Position numbers and translations under genes: made by a program
Shown here: piece by piece, positions 1 through 12,500 of the stretch
Numbering within the stretch: the first letter of the stretch is position 1
How the letters are laid out: the number at the start of each line of letters is the position of its first letter
NCBI GenBank assembly: GCA_008931825.1
Contig: QXVZ01009061.1
Location: forward strand, 1 to 64,000
Direction: 5' to 3'
Length of the DNA: 64,000 nucleotides
From: Phallusia fumigata
Taxonomy: Eukaryota > Chordata > Ascidiacea > Phlebobranchia > Ascidiidae
Notes under the pieces: generated by a model
Seen by the model: the letters and a program-made list of their open reading frames with translations, nothing else
Told to the model about the DNA's origin: nothing
Databases searched by the model: none

Positions 1-588
1 AATATATTGGTATCGTTGCGTCTTGTTTTTGTCAAAGGAGAACGAAACCGCTTTGTGTTTGCGAATGTTGTGTGTGACGCTGCGACTTATCTGTGCCTGA
101 CGTTAAACGCCGACGCTCAAATGCAACAATTTTTGTTGGTTAAATAAAAAGGAAACGCTTCACACTCACCCTTATAATATATCAGCAAACAAGCAACTAA
201 GAAGTTGTATGACGCGAGGAGAAAACGTCATGTACAGGGCGCAATACGAGCACGCTATAGCATGCGTTTGAGTTTCACTGTAAAAAATTATATACACCAG
301 TCGGCAGTCAACATTTGGCCAACACATTGCTGCGTAGCTTTATAATAAAGGTCAAAATAAATAATATTAAAAAAAGTAGGTCACGTAGATACTGGAACCA
401 CAGAAATTCGGAAATGAGAGACCGTACACATCGTATCTATGTGTGATAAGAAGTTTTCCGCGTGGTAGTGAAACATGATACGGAGCGACTAGTTGCGTTC
501 CGAGTAGCATGGAACTATTGTCATTTGGTACTGAGTCGAGCTACAGAGAACATCGAATAACTTTACCTCTTGTTATCACCCGGAGAAA
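1..588. other. 5' flank of the dynein gene
   Basis: I see no convincing coding exon, RNA gene or repeat here. It presumably holds the promoter and 5' UTR of the dynein heavy chain. No clear TATA box or spliced-leader acceptor is visible just before the ATG at 589. Confidence 0.4.
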
Positions 589-3500
589 ATGTCAAATTCT
601 CCAGAGGGCGAGGGGGCTGAGGTTGGCAGCAAAGAAACCAATAAGCCACCGTCGCCTAAACCGGACATTGGTAATGGAACGCCACCACCGACGTTTAAAC
701 CAGGTGAGCATTTTGTGACCATAACTTATTCCAATCCTTAATTTTTGTTGTTGGTAAATTTTCCGGTTTAGTCAATCTACGTGTGAATCCGAGAATGTGG
801 CAACTTTTTAACCTAGATTTTCAAGTTATGTCACGCTTTATAATCACAATGTCGTTGCTATTCTTTCGCAGTAAATGTTTGGTTTATCCGAAACCATGTA
901 CTTGACAATGCAAAAACAACAAAATCTAGCTAAAACACATCGCTAAATATGTAACATTTGTGATTATTCAAAAACCTAACGTGTCTTCATATGTCAGTGG
1001 TTTTCGGTGGAAGGCTGTGGTGAAATCCGATACCGTTGCTTAGCGACGCTTGTAAACATTGACGGTTAGTTCCCGTGGCGTGGCTGTCAATGTCGAAATT
1101 TGCAACATCTACAGTGTGGTTGTTTACTATCTACGGTTTTGTACCTTACCTTCGACCACATCCTAAATGGCATCCTTAATGCTGCACTTTTGGGCAACTA
1201 TTGTTTGTTATTAATATTTTTGCAAAATCTCAGCGTTAATTTGATACTGGACCGTGCGTCACAAATTGGAAACAAGATACGGGGGCTGGTATCGCATTTT
1301 AGCTGCGACAAGGGGGTGCAACGAAATCCAATCCATAAACTATTCCACTTTTACAACACAACAATCACACGCCTGATGCTGCCTTTCTTCAAGCCCGGAC
1401 ATGTTTACAAAAAGATCGCCCCGGCGATGACATACATGTCAGATTTAGAACCCGTCAAACAAAAACAAAGACAAGCGGCGAGCCTCCTATGGCGACCAAT
1501 TAGCGTGGCTGTAAACAAGATTGTCGGGGTGTGTCAAAGGCGTTGTGGTGGTAAAGCTTAATCTGCGTCATGCGATACAGGTGCAATGGACACGCCGAGC
1601 GATTTGCGAGCTGAGGATGCAGCGGGCACTTCTACACCAACCAGTGTGTTTGGTGCTCCTGTGCAACGAGTCGCAAGACGTCGGGTTCAAGATCAAGTTA
1701 TCACTGGGCGAAAACGCCATGCACCTTACACCCAACAAACTCAGTCGAGCACTGCGGTAATTTCCTTTTGAAATTTAACTTTGATCGGAACGATGGAAAT
1801 TAAATTGAGTTTTGTCTGAAACCAGTTTCGTTATTATCACAGTAAAACTACTGTTTAAGGTATTTTTTCACCTCTATCGAAATACAGTATTACCGAAACC
1901 AGCTTATGACTCTTAGACCCTAAGCACACAAACGATTTGCCCCCAATAATAGCGAGCTTGGGGCAAAAAACCCTGAGAGACCCCATTTTCCCGACGTGAA
2001 TGATAAAGCAACGTAAATTCGCCAAGCAACTGCATGCTGTCAACAATTAGCAAACCCATTAGACGATGACGCATCTGGCTGTGAAAAGCTTTTGTGGCCC
2101 CCTTTGCTTGATGCCAGCTCCAAGACCATTTGTTGCTCCGGCCATAACATCTTACCACATATATTACCACTGTTCAAAATATTATTTAACCCCCCAAAAA
2201 TATAACAATACGGAATACTAAAGCGCTGTTAGAATATTTAGGAATAAATTCCAATATTGGTTTTTGCTTTTTTGTCATGTACAATGCACATATTTGCAAT
2301 TGGACCAAGTTTATAGTTGGAAGACGTTGCTTGTTTTAGGTTGGCAGCAAAAAGAACATGGTGCTTTCAGGAGATGCCATGAAGGAAATGGCTCGTCAAG
2401 CTAAAGCAACGCGCGAGGAACGAAGGTCTGCTTTGGATTCAAGACATAAATACATTGTGTCAAAGGCAAGTCATTCAGACGTGATATTCAGTCTGTTAAA
2501 AAACATGTAAAAATATTTTTTGGAAAAAAAACTATTTTTCTACAGGTAGCTGACGCGATAGGCGTAGATGACTCTGTGGTCGAGGATCAAGTGGTCAGTG
2601 ACGACAGATTTGAACTGATGGACACATTCTTTGAACCCAATGGCTCCAAGAAACTCATGTTCTACTACCAAGTACGCTTAGCAATTTAAAGCGCTGTTGT
2701 TCTCGTGTCTGACCTGATTCCGCATATTTACCAGGACGTTGCTCCACGGGAAAGCGCTTACTCCAGGGCAGCAGATGTAGCGAGCGTCATTCCCAACGTC
2801 AGCCAAAAGAAGCTGTTTCTGACAAATGGAGAAGGGGAAGGTGTGTTCATGCATGGATGGGCAAACTATTATTTGTGTTTAAGGCTAAACCAAACACAAC
2901 AAGACGTCAAACGTATTTTCGAAAACTTGAGTGTAAGGGAAATACATCAAATAGGCGTACACATAAATCATTGTAGTGTCATTTTTTTTGCACGCCAAAG
3001 AATCAGAAATTCTGGTTTTCTAACCGTTTGAATAAATACCCTATTTTTCATCAGCGCTTACTGGCATCTGTTACTTCTTCGTTCGAACAATTTCCAAACC
3101 TATAACTACAGCGAACATTGCTAACGAGGTAAACTTCGGAATGATCGACAGTACAGGTTTGCTATGTTTTTCTGTTATTGTTTTGACTGTAATTGCCTCC
3201 TAACAGTTTCGTTTGTATTTTCAGAGGGAGGTTTGTTAAAAGGGATAGAATCACTTCTAGGTCGAATTATGATTCCAGCTTTGCGGGCTCAGGAAAATTG
3301 GGGAGCGCTCACCGACGAAGACAACAAGAAATCACCAGTCGTAAGTTCAACTCGTACGTTACTGTTGTGGCGTAGTAGTGATAAGTTGTTTTAACAAAGT
3401 GTTTTACTTTTAGGTGGAGGACTTCATTGAGTCTGTAGAGAAGTTTGTTAATGTCCTGACAACAGCACGGATCAGCTTGGAAGGTAATACGCAAACAGAA

Positions 3501-6500
3501 AAAAACGATGCATTGCCCTGAGTTTTTCAAAGTTAATCTAAAGATTATATTTGGTAGCGTTTGTTATATGAAACGGTTTGACTGGTTTCAAACAACCTTT
3601 GAATTTGCTTCTCATGATAAATTACAAAATACTTTGCAAACTTCTTAACGAGTCACAAAAATGTGCAGGAAAGTTTGAACTGGAAGACATCNGTTTGCTA
3701 TATTTTTCTGTCGTTGTTTTGACTGTAGTTGCTTCCTAACAGATTCGTTTGTATTTATCAGAGGGAGGTTTGTTGAAAGGGATAGAATCACTTCTAGGTC
3801 GAATTATGATTCCAGCTTTGCGGGCGCAGGAAAATTGGGGAGCGCTCACCGACGAAGACAACAAGAAATCACCAGTCGTAAGTTCAACTCGTACGTTCCT
3901 GTTGTGGCGTAGTAGTGATAAGTTGTTTTAATAAAGTGTTTTACTTTTAGGTGGAGGACTTCATTGAGTCTGTAGAGAAGTTTGTTAATGTCCTGACAAC
4001 AGCACGGATCAGCTTGGAAGGTATAACGCACACGGAAAAAAACGATGCATGGTTCTCAGTTTTTCAAAGTTTAATTAAAGATTATAAATGGTAGCGTTTG
4101 TTACATGAAACGGTTTGACTGGTTTCAACCAACCTTTGAATTTGCTTAAGCAGTCAACTGTTATTTTGGAATTCGACAAAAGGTCACTTCCGTTTTATGT
4201 TATTTGTAACACATAAACTGGTAGTATTACTTCTCATGATAAATTACGAAATACTTTGCGAACTTCTTAACGAGTAACAACAATGTGCAGGAAAGTTTGA
4301 ACTGGAAGACATCGACGTAGGTTACAATTTGGACACTTTGCGGGGACCAGTTGACTTCATGCAAGCTTCCAGAAATTCCGACTTGCTCGAGAAACTCGAA
4401 AAAGTTGTTGAAGTTTGGTGCCGACAAATTGACCAGGTCAAGACAGCAAATGTTTTTTTGTCATGTATGTCGTTTTAGTTTAGTTGATAACAATGTGTTA
4501 TAACATGTTCAGGTTCTTGCGGAAAGTGAGCAGATGCGAAAGGAAGCTGATGACATCGGTCCTGCTGCCGAACTGGAACATTGGAGACAGAGGATGTCCA
4601 AATTTAATGCATTGTTGGATGAAATCAAAACACCACGGGTATCACAAAAATCCATGATTTTATAGGGCAAAAATCAATGACTTTAAAAATGTGTAACTTG
4701 CATGTTGAAACAGAATCCGTCATCCGCATGCAATGCGTTCTTTCCGTACGAACCTGGAACCGTTATTTGCTTGCGCCAAGGGCAATTACGAGGGTCGTGA
4801 AACGGTCAGAATTAACTTCAAAACTGATGTTTTGCGTTTTAAGGTCAGAACTGTTGTTGGGATTTTGCAAGCTGCAAAATCGCGAATCATCCGCCACTGG
4901 GTGGAGCTCGACAGTCGGATCACTGACGCCGCAAACGAGGCAAAGGACAACGTAAAATATCTTTACACCCTTGACAAATACTTCGGTCCATTGAGCAAAT
5001 GCGACCCGCGCAACATGGTGGAAATCATCCCTAGTTTGATGAACAGCATCCGGATGATCCATAGCATTTCACAATACTATAATACTTCGGAAAGAATGAC
5101 ATCACTGTTTGTCAAGGTACAGCATGATATTGGGTGTCCTATTTTAAAAATACATTCAAAATCATTGGATAATTGTAGCAACGATGTGGCGCAACTGGTC
5201 TAACTTTGTCAAGAAAGCGTGTTTTTTAACAAAACGACTGCATGTTATTTTAGGTGACAAACCAGATGATTACAACATGCAAACATTACATTAATCAAGG
5301 AAAGGCAAAAATTTGGGACCAAGATCGCTTGACGGTTTTGCAGAAAATGGACGATTGTCAAATGTTAAACAGGGAATATCAAAAGTCGTTCCACAAAATA
5401 AAGGCAAAACTGAAGGTAACTAACTAAATTACGAATAACAAGTAAACCACTAATTTTGTATTTTTTGTGCTACAGGAAGATCCAAAGGAACGTCAATTCG
5501 AATTCAGCGAAAATTACATTTTCGGAAAATTCGACACATTTTGTCGTCGACTTGACAAACTCACTGAAATGTTTCGAACAATGCACGAATTTGCTGGACT
5601 TAACTCTGTCAAGATTGAAGGAATTGAGTCCATCGCTCTGAAGTATGCAGCCCCTGACTTTGTTTTAATATTATCTAACAAGTTTTATGTTAAAAACGTA
5701 GCTAATTTGTTTGTGTCTAAATTTGCAAATATTAGAGTAATGAAAGTAATTACTTAATAGCTCTACATTAAAAAGCTCGAATTTGTACCCACAGAAAATT
5801 TTGTTGAACCATAAAAAATCCATGTTAAATACATATTTTGACGAAAACTTTAATCAAAGAATCTGTCGATCGGCAAACAAACAATAATTGAAATTATCAA
5901 ATAACCAGGATTTGTTCAAACAATATTTACCTTACATAACCGTTAGTAAAATAAAAACAATCGTTTCTAGATACCAAAACATTGTCACCAACACTGAGAA
6001 GAAAAAATATGACGTATTGGATCATCGCAAAGCTGAGTTTGACACGGACTACATGGAGTTTTGTGTCCAGATTGAAGCACTTCAACAATCCCTGCAAGAG
6101 TTTCTTGATTCGTGGTTTGCTAAACCGGTCACCACTGAATATTTGCTCAGTAAGTTGTTCCGTAGAATTTCCTTTCGATTATATTTGCTTTAGTTTACTT
6201 TTGGGAAGTTTGAATAGAATGTTGACAAATTTTGGATATGTTTACATTTATTTAGATTTGCTGCAAAAATTCGAAAACATCAAGGGGGCAAAATTGGATA
6301 CTTTCGACAAATACGTCATTCTTCTTGCGCGCTACCTGCGGGACCTGGACAATGTGAAGAAAGCTTATCAGAAAATGAAAACGGATCCACCTATGCCTCG
6401 AAACTTGCCCCCAATATCGGGAAAAATTTCGTGGGCTCGACAAATGTACAGGTGTGTTAAAAAGTAATTATGGCTCATCTTTCTGCAAAGGGCNTTAATT

Positions 6501-9500
6501 GTCGGTCGTTTGGTATTTTGTAAGACATATAAACAGAAATGGTTGGGATCGAATGCAAACCTAGTCGCAGTAAGCAAGAAGCACCCATCCCACTTTTTTG
6601 GTCTGTTGCAAGTCTGATTGCTTCTTCTTTGCAGATATTATGCGAACATGGAATCGATGGTTGAGGACATCCCCTTCAGCTACAGGGTCGGGGCAGTCGC
6701 ATTTGAGACGGGAAAGATGCGGTTGGCTCTGGTGGAAGAATGTAAAGCATGGAAACGAGCTTTTGGGGCAGCACTTAACCGCAAAGCAGGAGCATCAATG
6801 GATGATATCTTTGCGTTTACCGAAAACCTTCACAAAATTCTGAGGTTTTTTTCACATCTCAATCGCTTTTTATGTTTTCAATCAAACAAATCACCTTTAC
6901 TGTCAAAAAACGTTGCAGCCGGCCAATCAACGACCTTGATGACGNCAGTAAGCAAGAAGCACCCGACCCACTTTTTGGTCTGTTGCAAGTCTGATCGCTT
7001 CTTCTTTGCAGATATTATGCGAACATGGAATCGATGGTTGAGGACATCCCGTTCAGCTACAGGGTCGGGGCAGTCGCATTTGAAACGGGAAAAATGCGGT
7101 TGGCTCTGGTGGAAGAATGTAAAGCATGGAAACGAGCTTTTGGAGCTGCACTTAACCGCAAAGCTGGAGCATCAATGGATGATATCTTTGCGTTTACCGA
7201 AAACCTTCACAAAATTCTGAGGTTTTTTCACATCTCAATCGCTTTTTATGTTTTCAATCAAACAAAACACCTTTATTGTCAAAAAACTTTGCAGCCGGCC
7301 AATCAACGACCTTGATGACGTACGTACAGCCATGAGCTCCCTCAAAGACATACGCGAAGCACAGATTCGCATAGACATGACCATTGGTCCCATCGAGGAA
7401 AGCTATGCACTACTAAACCGATTTGAACTGTACTTTGACGACGGAAATTCCGAAAGAGTTGACGGTTTGGCCTACCAATGGCGCAACTTAATGGCTCAGG
7501 TAATACTCAAAAGTAAACCTGCACCTTTGACTTATGCCCGACCATACGAGTGCCGATTTTTAAAATGAGGAAAAATAAATCACCTTATTGTGTTGTGTAT
7601 GAGATTTCGATTTAAATTCGATTAAATCTTTTCAGGTCAATCAAGTTCAAAACACTTTGCTTGAAGTTCAACCTGGCTTTAAAGCTGCACTCTTGTCCGG
7701 CGTGGAGAAGTTTCAGGTCGATGTCGGTGTCTTCTACAAAGACTATGACACCAAGTAGGCTACTTGTGTAATACATAACCTGCTACAGAAAGTTGGCTAT
7801 CCCATGATTTTTAACGAAATCGTATTTTCCATAATCTAGTAACAAATGGTTAATTACCAAGTAATGGTAAATTTTGCATGCTACTTTTTAGGGGTCCAAA
7901 CATACAGGGGCTTGCACCACGCGAGGCAAGCGACCGCTTACAAATATTCCAAACTCGTTTCGATGAACTTTGGCGAAAATATTCGACCTATTCCGGTGGT
8001 GAAGAGCTGTTTGGTCTTTCAGTTACAGGCAAGTATGATGCATGTTACTGATGTGGCGCTAAAACCCCCAACCAGTTTGCCGATTGCAACGGTGACTATT
8101 TTTCGAATGTACCTTTGTAAACCACCGATGTTGTTTTCGCGTCTCTGAACAAACAATTTAAACATGTCCAATTTCAACCTTAAGCAAATTGCGTTTCCCA
8201 TCTGACAGAGTACCACGATCTGCAGCGTATCAAGCGAGAACTTTCCCTACTGCAGAAATTGTACAATCTCTACAATACAGTGATCGAAAACGTGAACAGC
8301 TACTACGACATCTTGTGGGCAGAATTGGACATTGACAAAATTAACTCTGAGTTGCTGGAATTCCAAAACAAGTACGAGTTTGTGCTGTTAATTAAAACCA
8401 CCAACAAGATACAGAATAAACTAGAGCGTGCTGAGGGCAAAATATGAGTTAAAATGTGTAAATACGGTACAACCCCGCATACAAAGTTGCTACTTTGTTT
8501 GCTTTATTAATTGCAAAGTCCCTCTACTGAATCATAACCTGAAAGCCAAAATCTTGGTTTGCAAACATTTTATCCATTACGTGCAGGTGCCGTAAATTAC
8601 CGAAAGCATTGAAGGAATGGCAAGCTTTTCTGGATTTAAAGGAAAAAATTGACAATTTCAGCGAATGTTGCCCTCTGCTAGAAATGATGTCGGACAAGGT
8701 TTGTGGCTCCACTTACACAAGATAAATCCAGGAAATAACAACTTTTTTTATCCGTAGGCAATGATGCCACGTCACTGGGACCGAATCGAGAAAATCACCG
8801 CGTCCTCTTTCGACGTCGAGAACGAAAATTTCCAGCTTCGTAATATCATGGAGGCTCCATTGCTTGAAAACAAAGAAGATATTGAGGTAGGGCTGCTATC
8901 TTAAAACTAATTTTAAAACTGCTTTTTACAGTTTTTGGGGGTTAGAAGTTTACGTCAAATCTACGGTCTCATCATTCACATTCACTAGCCGTCAGTTACT
9001 GAAGAAGCTAAACAACATATCTAGACAAAATATCACTGTGTTCCCTCGTGTTTACAGGATATATGCATCAGTGCGGTGAAGGAGCGAGATATTGAGGCGA
9101 AACTGAAACAGGTCATCACAGACTGGAGTGTCCAAATCTTTACATTCAGTCAGTTCAAAAGTCGTGGTGAACTCTTGCTGAAGGGAAACGATGTAACTGA
9201 TATTGTCACCCTTATGGAAGACAGCTTGATGGTACTTGGCTCTTTGATGAGCAACAGGTTGGTTCGAAAAACTACTTTTATTGAGGAATTGTACCCATTA
9301 CTTTCAAAATGTTTTTATCGAAATCAAACTCATATAAACCAGAATAAGTCGTATTGTGTGCAAATGGTATAATCGAAAACCACAGGGTGTTAAATGTTTA
9401 CTGAACGCATTGAAGCCTAGTATTGCCAATGTAAGTCGTCATTTTTGTGTTTTAGAAAGATAATTTAAACTTTACATTTTAGGTACAATGCCCCTTTTAA

Positions 9501-12500
9501 GCCCACAATTCAACAGTGGGTACAAAAACTGTCTGGTACCACTGAAATCATTGAGAATTGGATGATTGTCCAAAATCTTTGGGTTTACCTTGAGGCTGTG
9601 TTTGTCGGTGGTGACATTGCAAAACAACTTCCACAGGTAAGATGTAAAATTATACAATTCCCAATAGCACTGTGTTAAAAAACATTTCTAGACGGCTTGC
9701 TCCAACTCAGTGGAATTCGATAGGTTGAACAGATTAAAGACACCAACCAGCAAAAAAATTCGAAAAAATAGTAAAATATATTCGAACAGATCATGTATTG
9801 AAACAAATTAGTAAATTAGCTGAGAAATCACAGCTAAAATGTGACAAAAAATAATTATGGGTCCCCTTCCCTGAAGGGGACACATATTGTTTTCACTCTG
9901 TTTTTTTTTTTCTTTTTTCATTTTTTTTCTTTTTTTTTCTTTTTTTCTCCGCATGCATCTTGTCCATGCACTTTTGACATGAAATGGTTGTTGGATTTGG
10001 ATGAAANGCAAAAAATGTAGGCAAGATCAAGGGAAAAATTATGATGCTGAATTGGAGCATTTAAACTCACCTCCGAGAAATGGAACCGATCCTAATGCAA
10101 GGCAGCAAAATGGGTTTACTGGAAATGGTGCTGGAATAATGCCATCAAACAATTCCAATGGAAATGGTGCCGGGACAATGCCACCAAACAGTTCCACCGG
10201 AAATGGTGCTGGTCCAGTGTAACAAAATGGTTCAGCTACTTCTACTGGAAGTGAGAATGGTATTGTTGAGATCGAACAAATTTAGGCAAGAAAACTTATT
10301 TGTTGGTTTATAAAGCTGTCAACAATGTTAAACTGTGTTTTTAAAATCATGTGTCTGTTTATGTTACTTCTTCAAGTTGCAAGTTAATAAGTTTCCCCTA
10401 GATTTTTTTTAATTTATGGTAAAGTTTGATTTATCTGGATTCAGTTAAAATGGGCCTTTGTCTAGTTGGGATAAAAGTGAAGGTATAATGTTTGTAATGA
10501 TTTTCTAAATGAACAGCTTTAGATGATCCGCATTGCTAATTTATTCTGGACATTTTTTTTCTTTATTACATCCCCTTATCCATACTTTCTGTTTTAAAAT
10601 TGTGCATAGACACCAAACTACGTTCCATCTAGATTTTTGCTTGCTGTTAAATACTTGCTTTACTGCATTGTACTCCACACTCTGCAACACTGTAGCATGG
10701 AGTTCACTTGCCTGTCTGGCCGCCATTATAACTGCGCATATGATGATATAACAGTAGATTTTCTTGTTAGTCACCATTGCTTTTGGAATTTCTGCTTCGG
10801 TAAGCTTACACTGTATCATTAAATTTGTTTTTTTTTAACAATTTTATTTATGAATTTGATCATTATCCAATTTTGGTGATTTTTCTGATCAATCACTGTT
10901 TAGACAAGGTAAAAAATCACCAAAACTATTTTTATTATTATGGGTCCCCTTCCTGAAGGGGACACATTGTTTTTATTCTGTTTTTTTCTTTTTTTTTTCT
11001 TTTTTCTCCACATGCATCTTGTCCATGCACTTTTGACATGAAATGTTTGTTGGATTTGGATGAAACTTTCACAGCTGGTAGGTATGGTCATGTTGGTGTG
11101 TTATCCGTTTCGATTAACCCCATGGCCCCAAGGGTTACCCCACTAGACCCCGAAATGGTGAAATAGGGGATGCACATTGTCTACGCACTTTTGATGTGAA
11201 ATGTTTGGTGGATTTGGATGAAACTTTCACAGCTGGAAGATATGGGTAAGGTGATGTGTCATTAGTTTCGGTTAACTCCACAGACCCGGTGGTTACCCCA
11301 CTAGCCCCCCAAAATGGGTCAAATTATTAAACGATGCCCAAATTTGTTGAAATTCACACAGTTTGTAGAACATGCCATTGTGGTGTATTGATTTTATTTT
11401 TTTAACCCATAACCCCAGCAGTTACCCTGCTAGCCCCCTAAAACGGGTTAAATTATTAAACAACGTTCAAATTGGATAAAATTTTTACAGTTTGTAGAAC
11501 ATGCTATTATAGTGCATCGAATTAATAGTTTGACGCCATAGCCCCAGTGGTTACCCCGCTAGCCCCCCAAAATGGGTCAAATTATTAAACAATTTTCGAA
11601 TCTGTTAAAATTTACACAGTTTGTAGAACATGCCATTGTGATGCATCGATTTCTTTGTTTGACCCCACAACCCCATCAGTTATCCTGCTAGCCCCCCAAA
11701 ATGGGTCAAACTTTTGAACAATGTCTAAATTGGATGAAATTTGCACAGTTTGTAGAACATGCCATTGTGGTGCATCGAGTTAATAGTTTGACACAATAGC
11801 CCCAGTGGTTACCCCGCTAGCCCCCTAAAATGGGTTAAATGATTCAACAATGTTCGAATTGGACACAGTTTGTAGAACATGTCATTATATGTTGCATCAA
11901 TCTCTTTGTTTGACCCCACAACCCCATCAGTTACTCTGCTAGCCCCGAAAATGGATCAAATTATTAAACAATGTCCGAATCGGAGGAAACTTACACAGTT
12001 TGTAGAACATGCCGTTGTAGTGCACTGATTGCTTTGTTTATACCTATAGCCTGGACATATCCAGAAAAATGCACTATGTACAACCTTGCATGTGTGGGGA
12101 CCCATGCGTTTCTGCCAGCAGAAACAATCATGTCATAAATAGCGCTGGTAACTATAAGACCCAATGTAATATAATGTGGGGAATATATCCTTTTTTAATA
12201 TCGGGTAATAGTGTATGTAGAACCCCTATATATGGTAAGCCACCCTTCTAGTTAATTTTTGAAACAATGCCCTTTTGTGAATGAAGATTTATTATTTTTT
12301 TGCGTTTGTTGACGGTTTACGTTGTAAAATTATTGCCACAGGAAGCGAAACGGTTTGCCAACATCGACAAGTCGTGGTTGAAGATAATGCAGAGAGCACA
12401 TGAGACACCAAATGTTGTTCAGTGTTGTGTTGGTGACGACACTTTAGCTCAACTTTTACCACACATCCTTGAGCAACTAGAGATGTGCCAAAAATCTCTT

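Larger units (their letters stand above)
9637..12341 (+). other. Large repeat-filled dynein intron 24
   Basis: The flanking exons join in frame ([10 protein letters not shown] then [12 protein letters not shown]). The intron holds a family A fragment cut by an N at 10007, a short glycine/asparagine-rich open frame, and a long family A copy with tandem units. About 10,250-10,920 is AT-rich and shows nothing I can name. Confidence 0.7.

Noticed and set aside
1100-1561. 153-codon plus-strand frame in dynein intron 1
   Set aside because: No family resemblance and unsupported by splice sites; the real exon 2 (1581-1756) uses another frame nearby.
1855-2170. Minus-strand frames of 63 and 85 codons in dynein intron 2
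   Set aside because: Unrecognised, overlapping in different frames, and inside an intron.
3225-4020. Genuine exon duplication in the dynein tail
   Set aside because: The copies flank an N and include intron sequence with allelic-type differences, so an assembly join explains them better.
9900-9960. Long T-rich tract as a LINE or retrocopy tail
   Set aside because: The same T-rich tract follows the hairpin head in other family A copies, so it belongs to the repeat.
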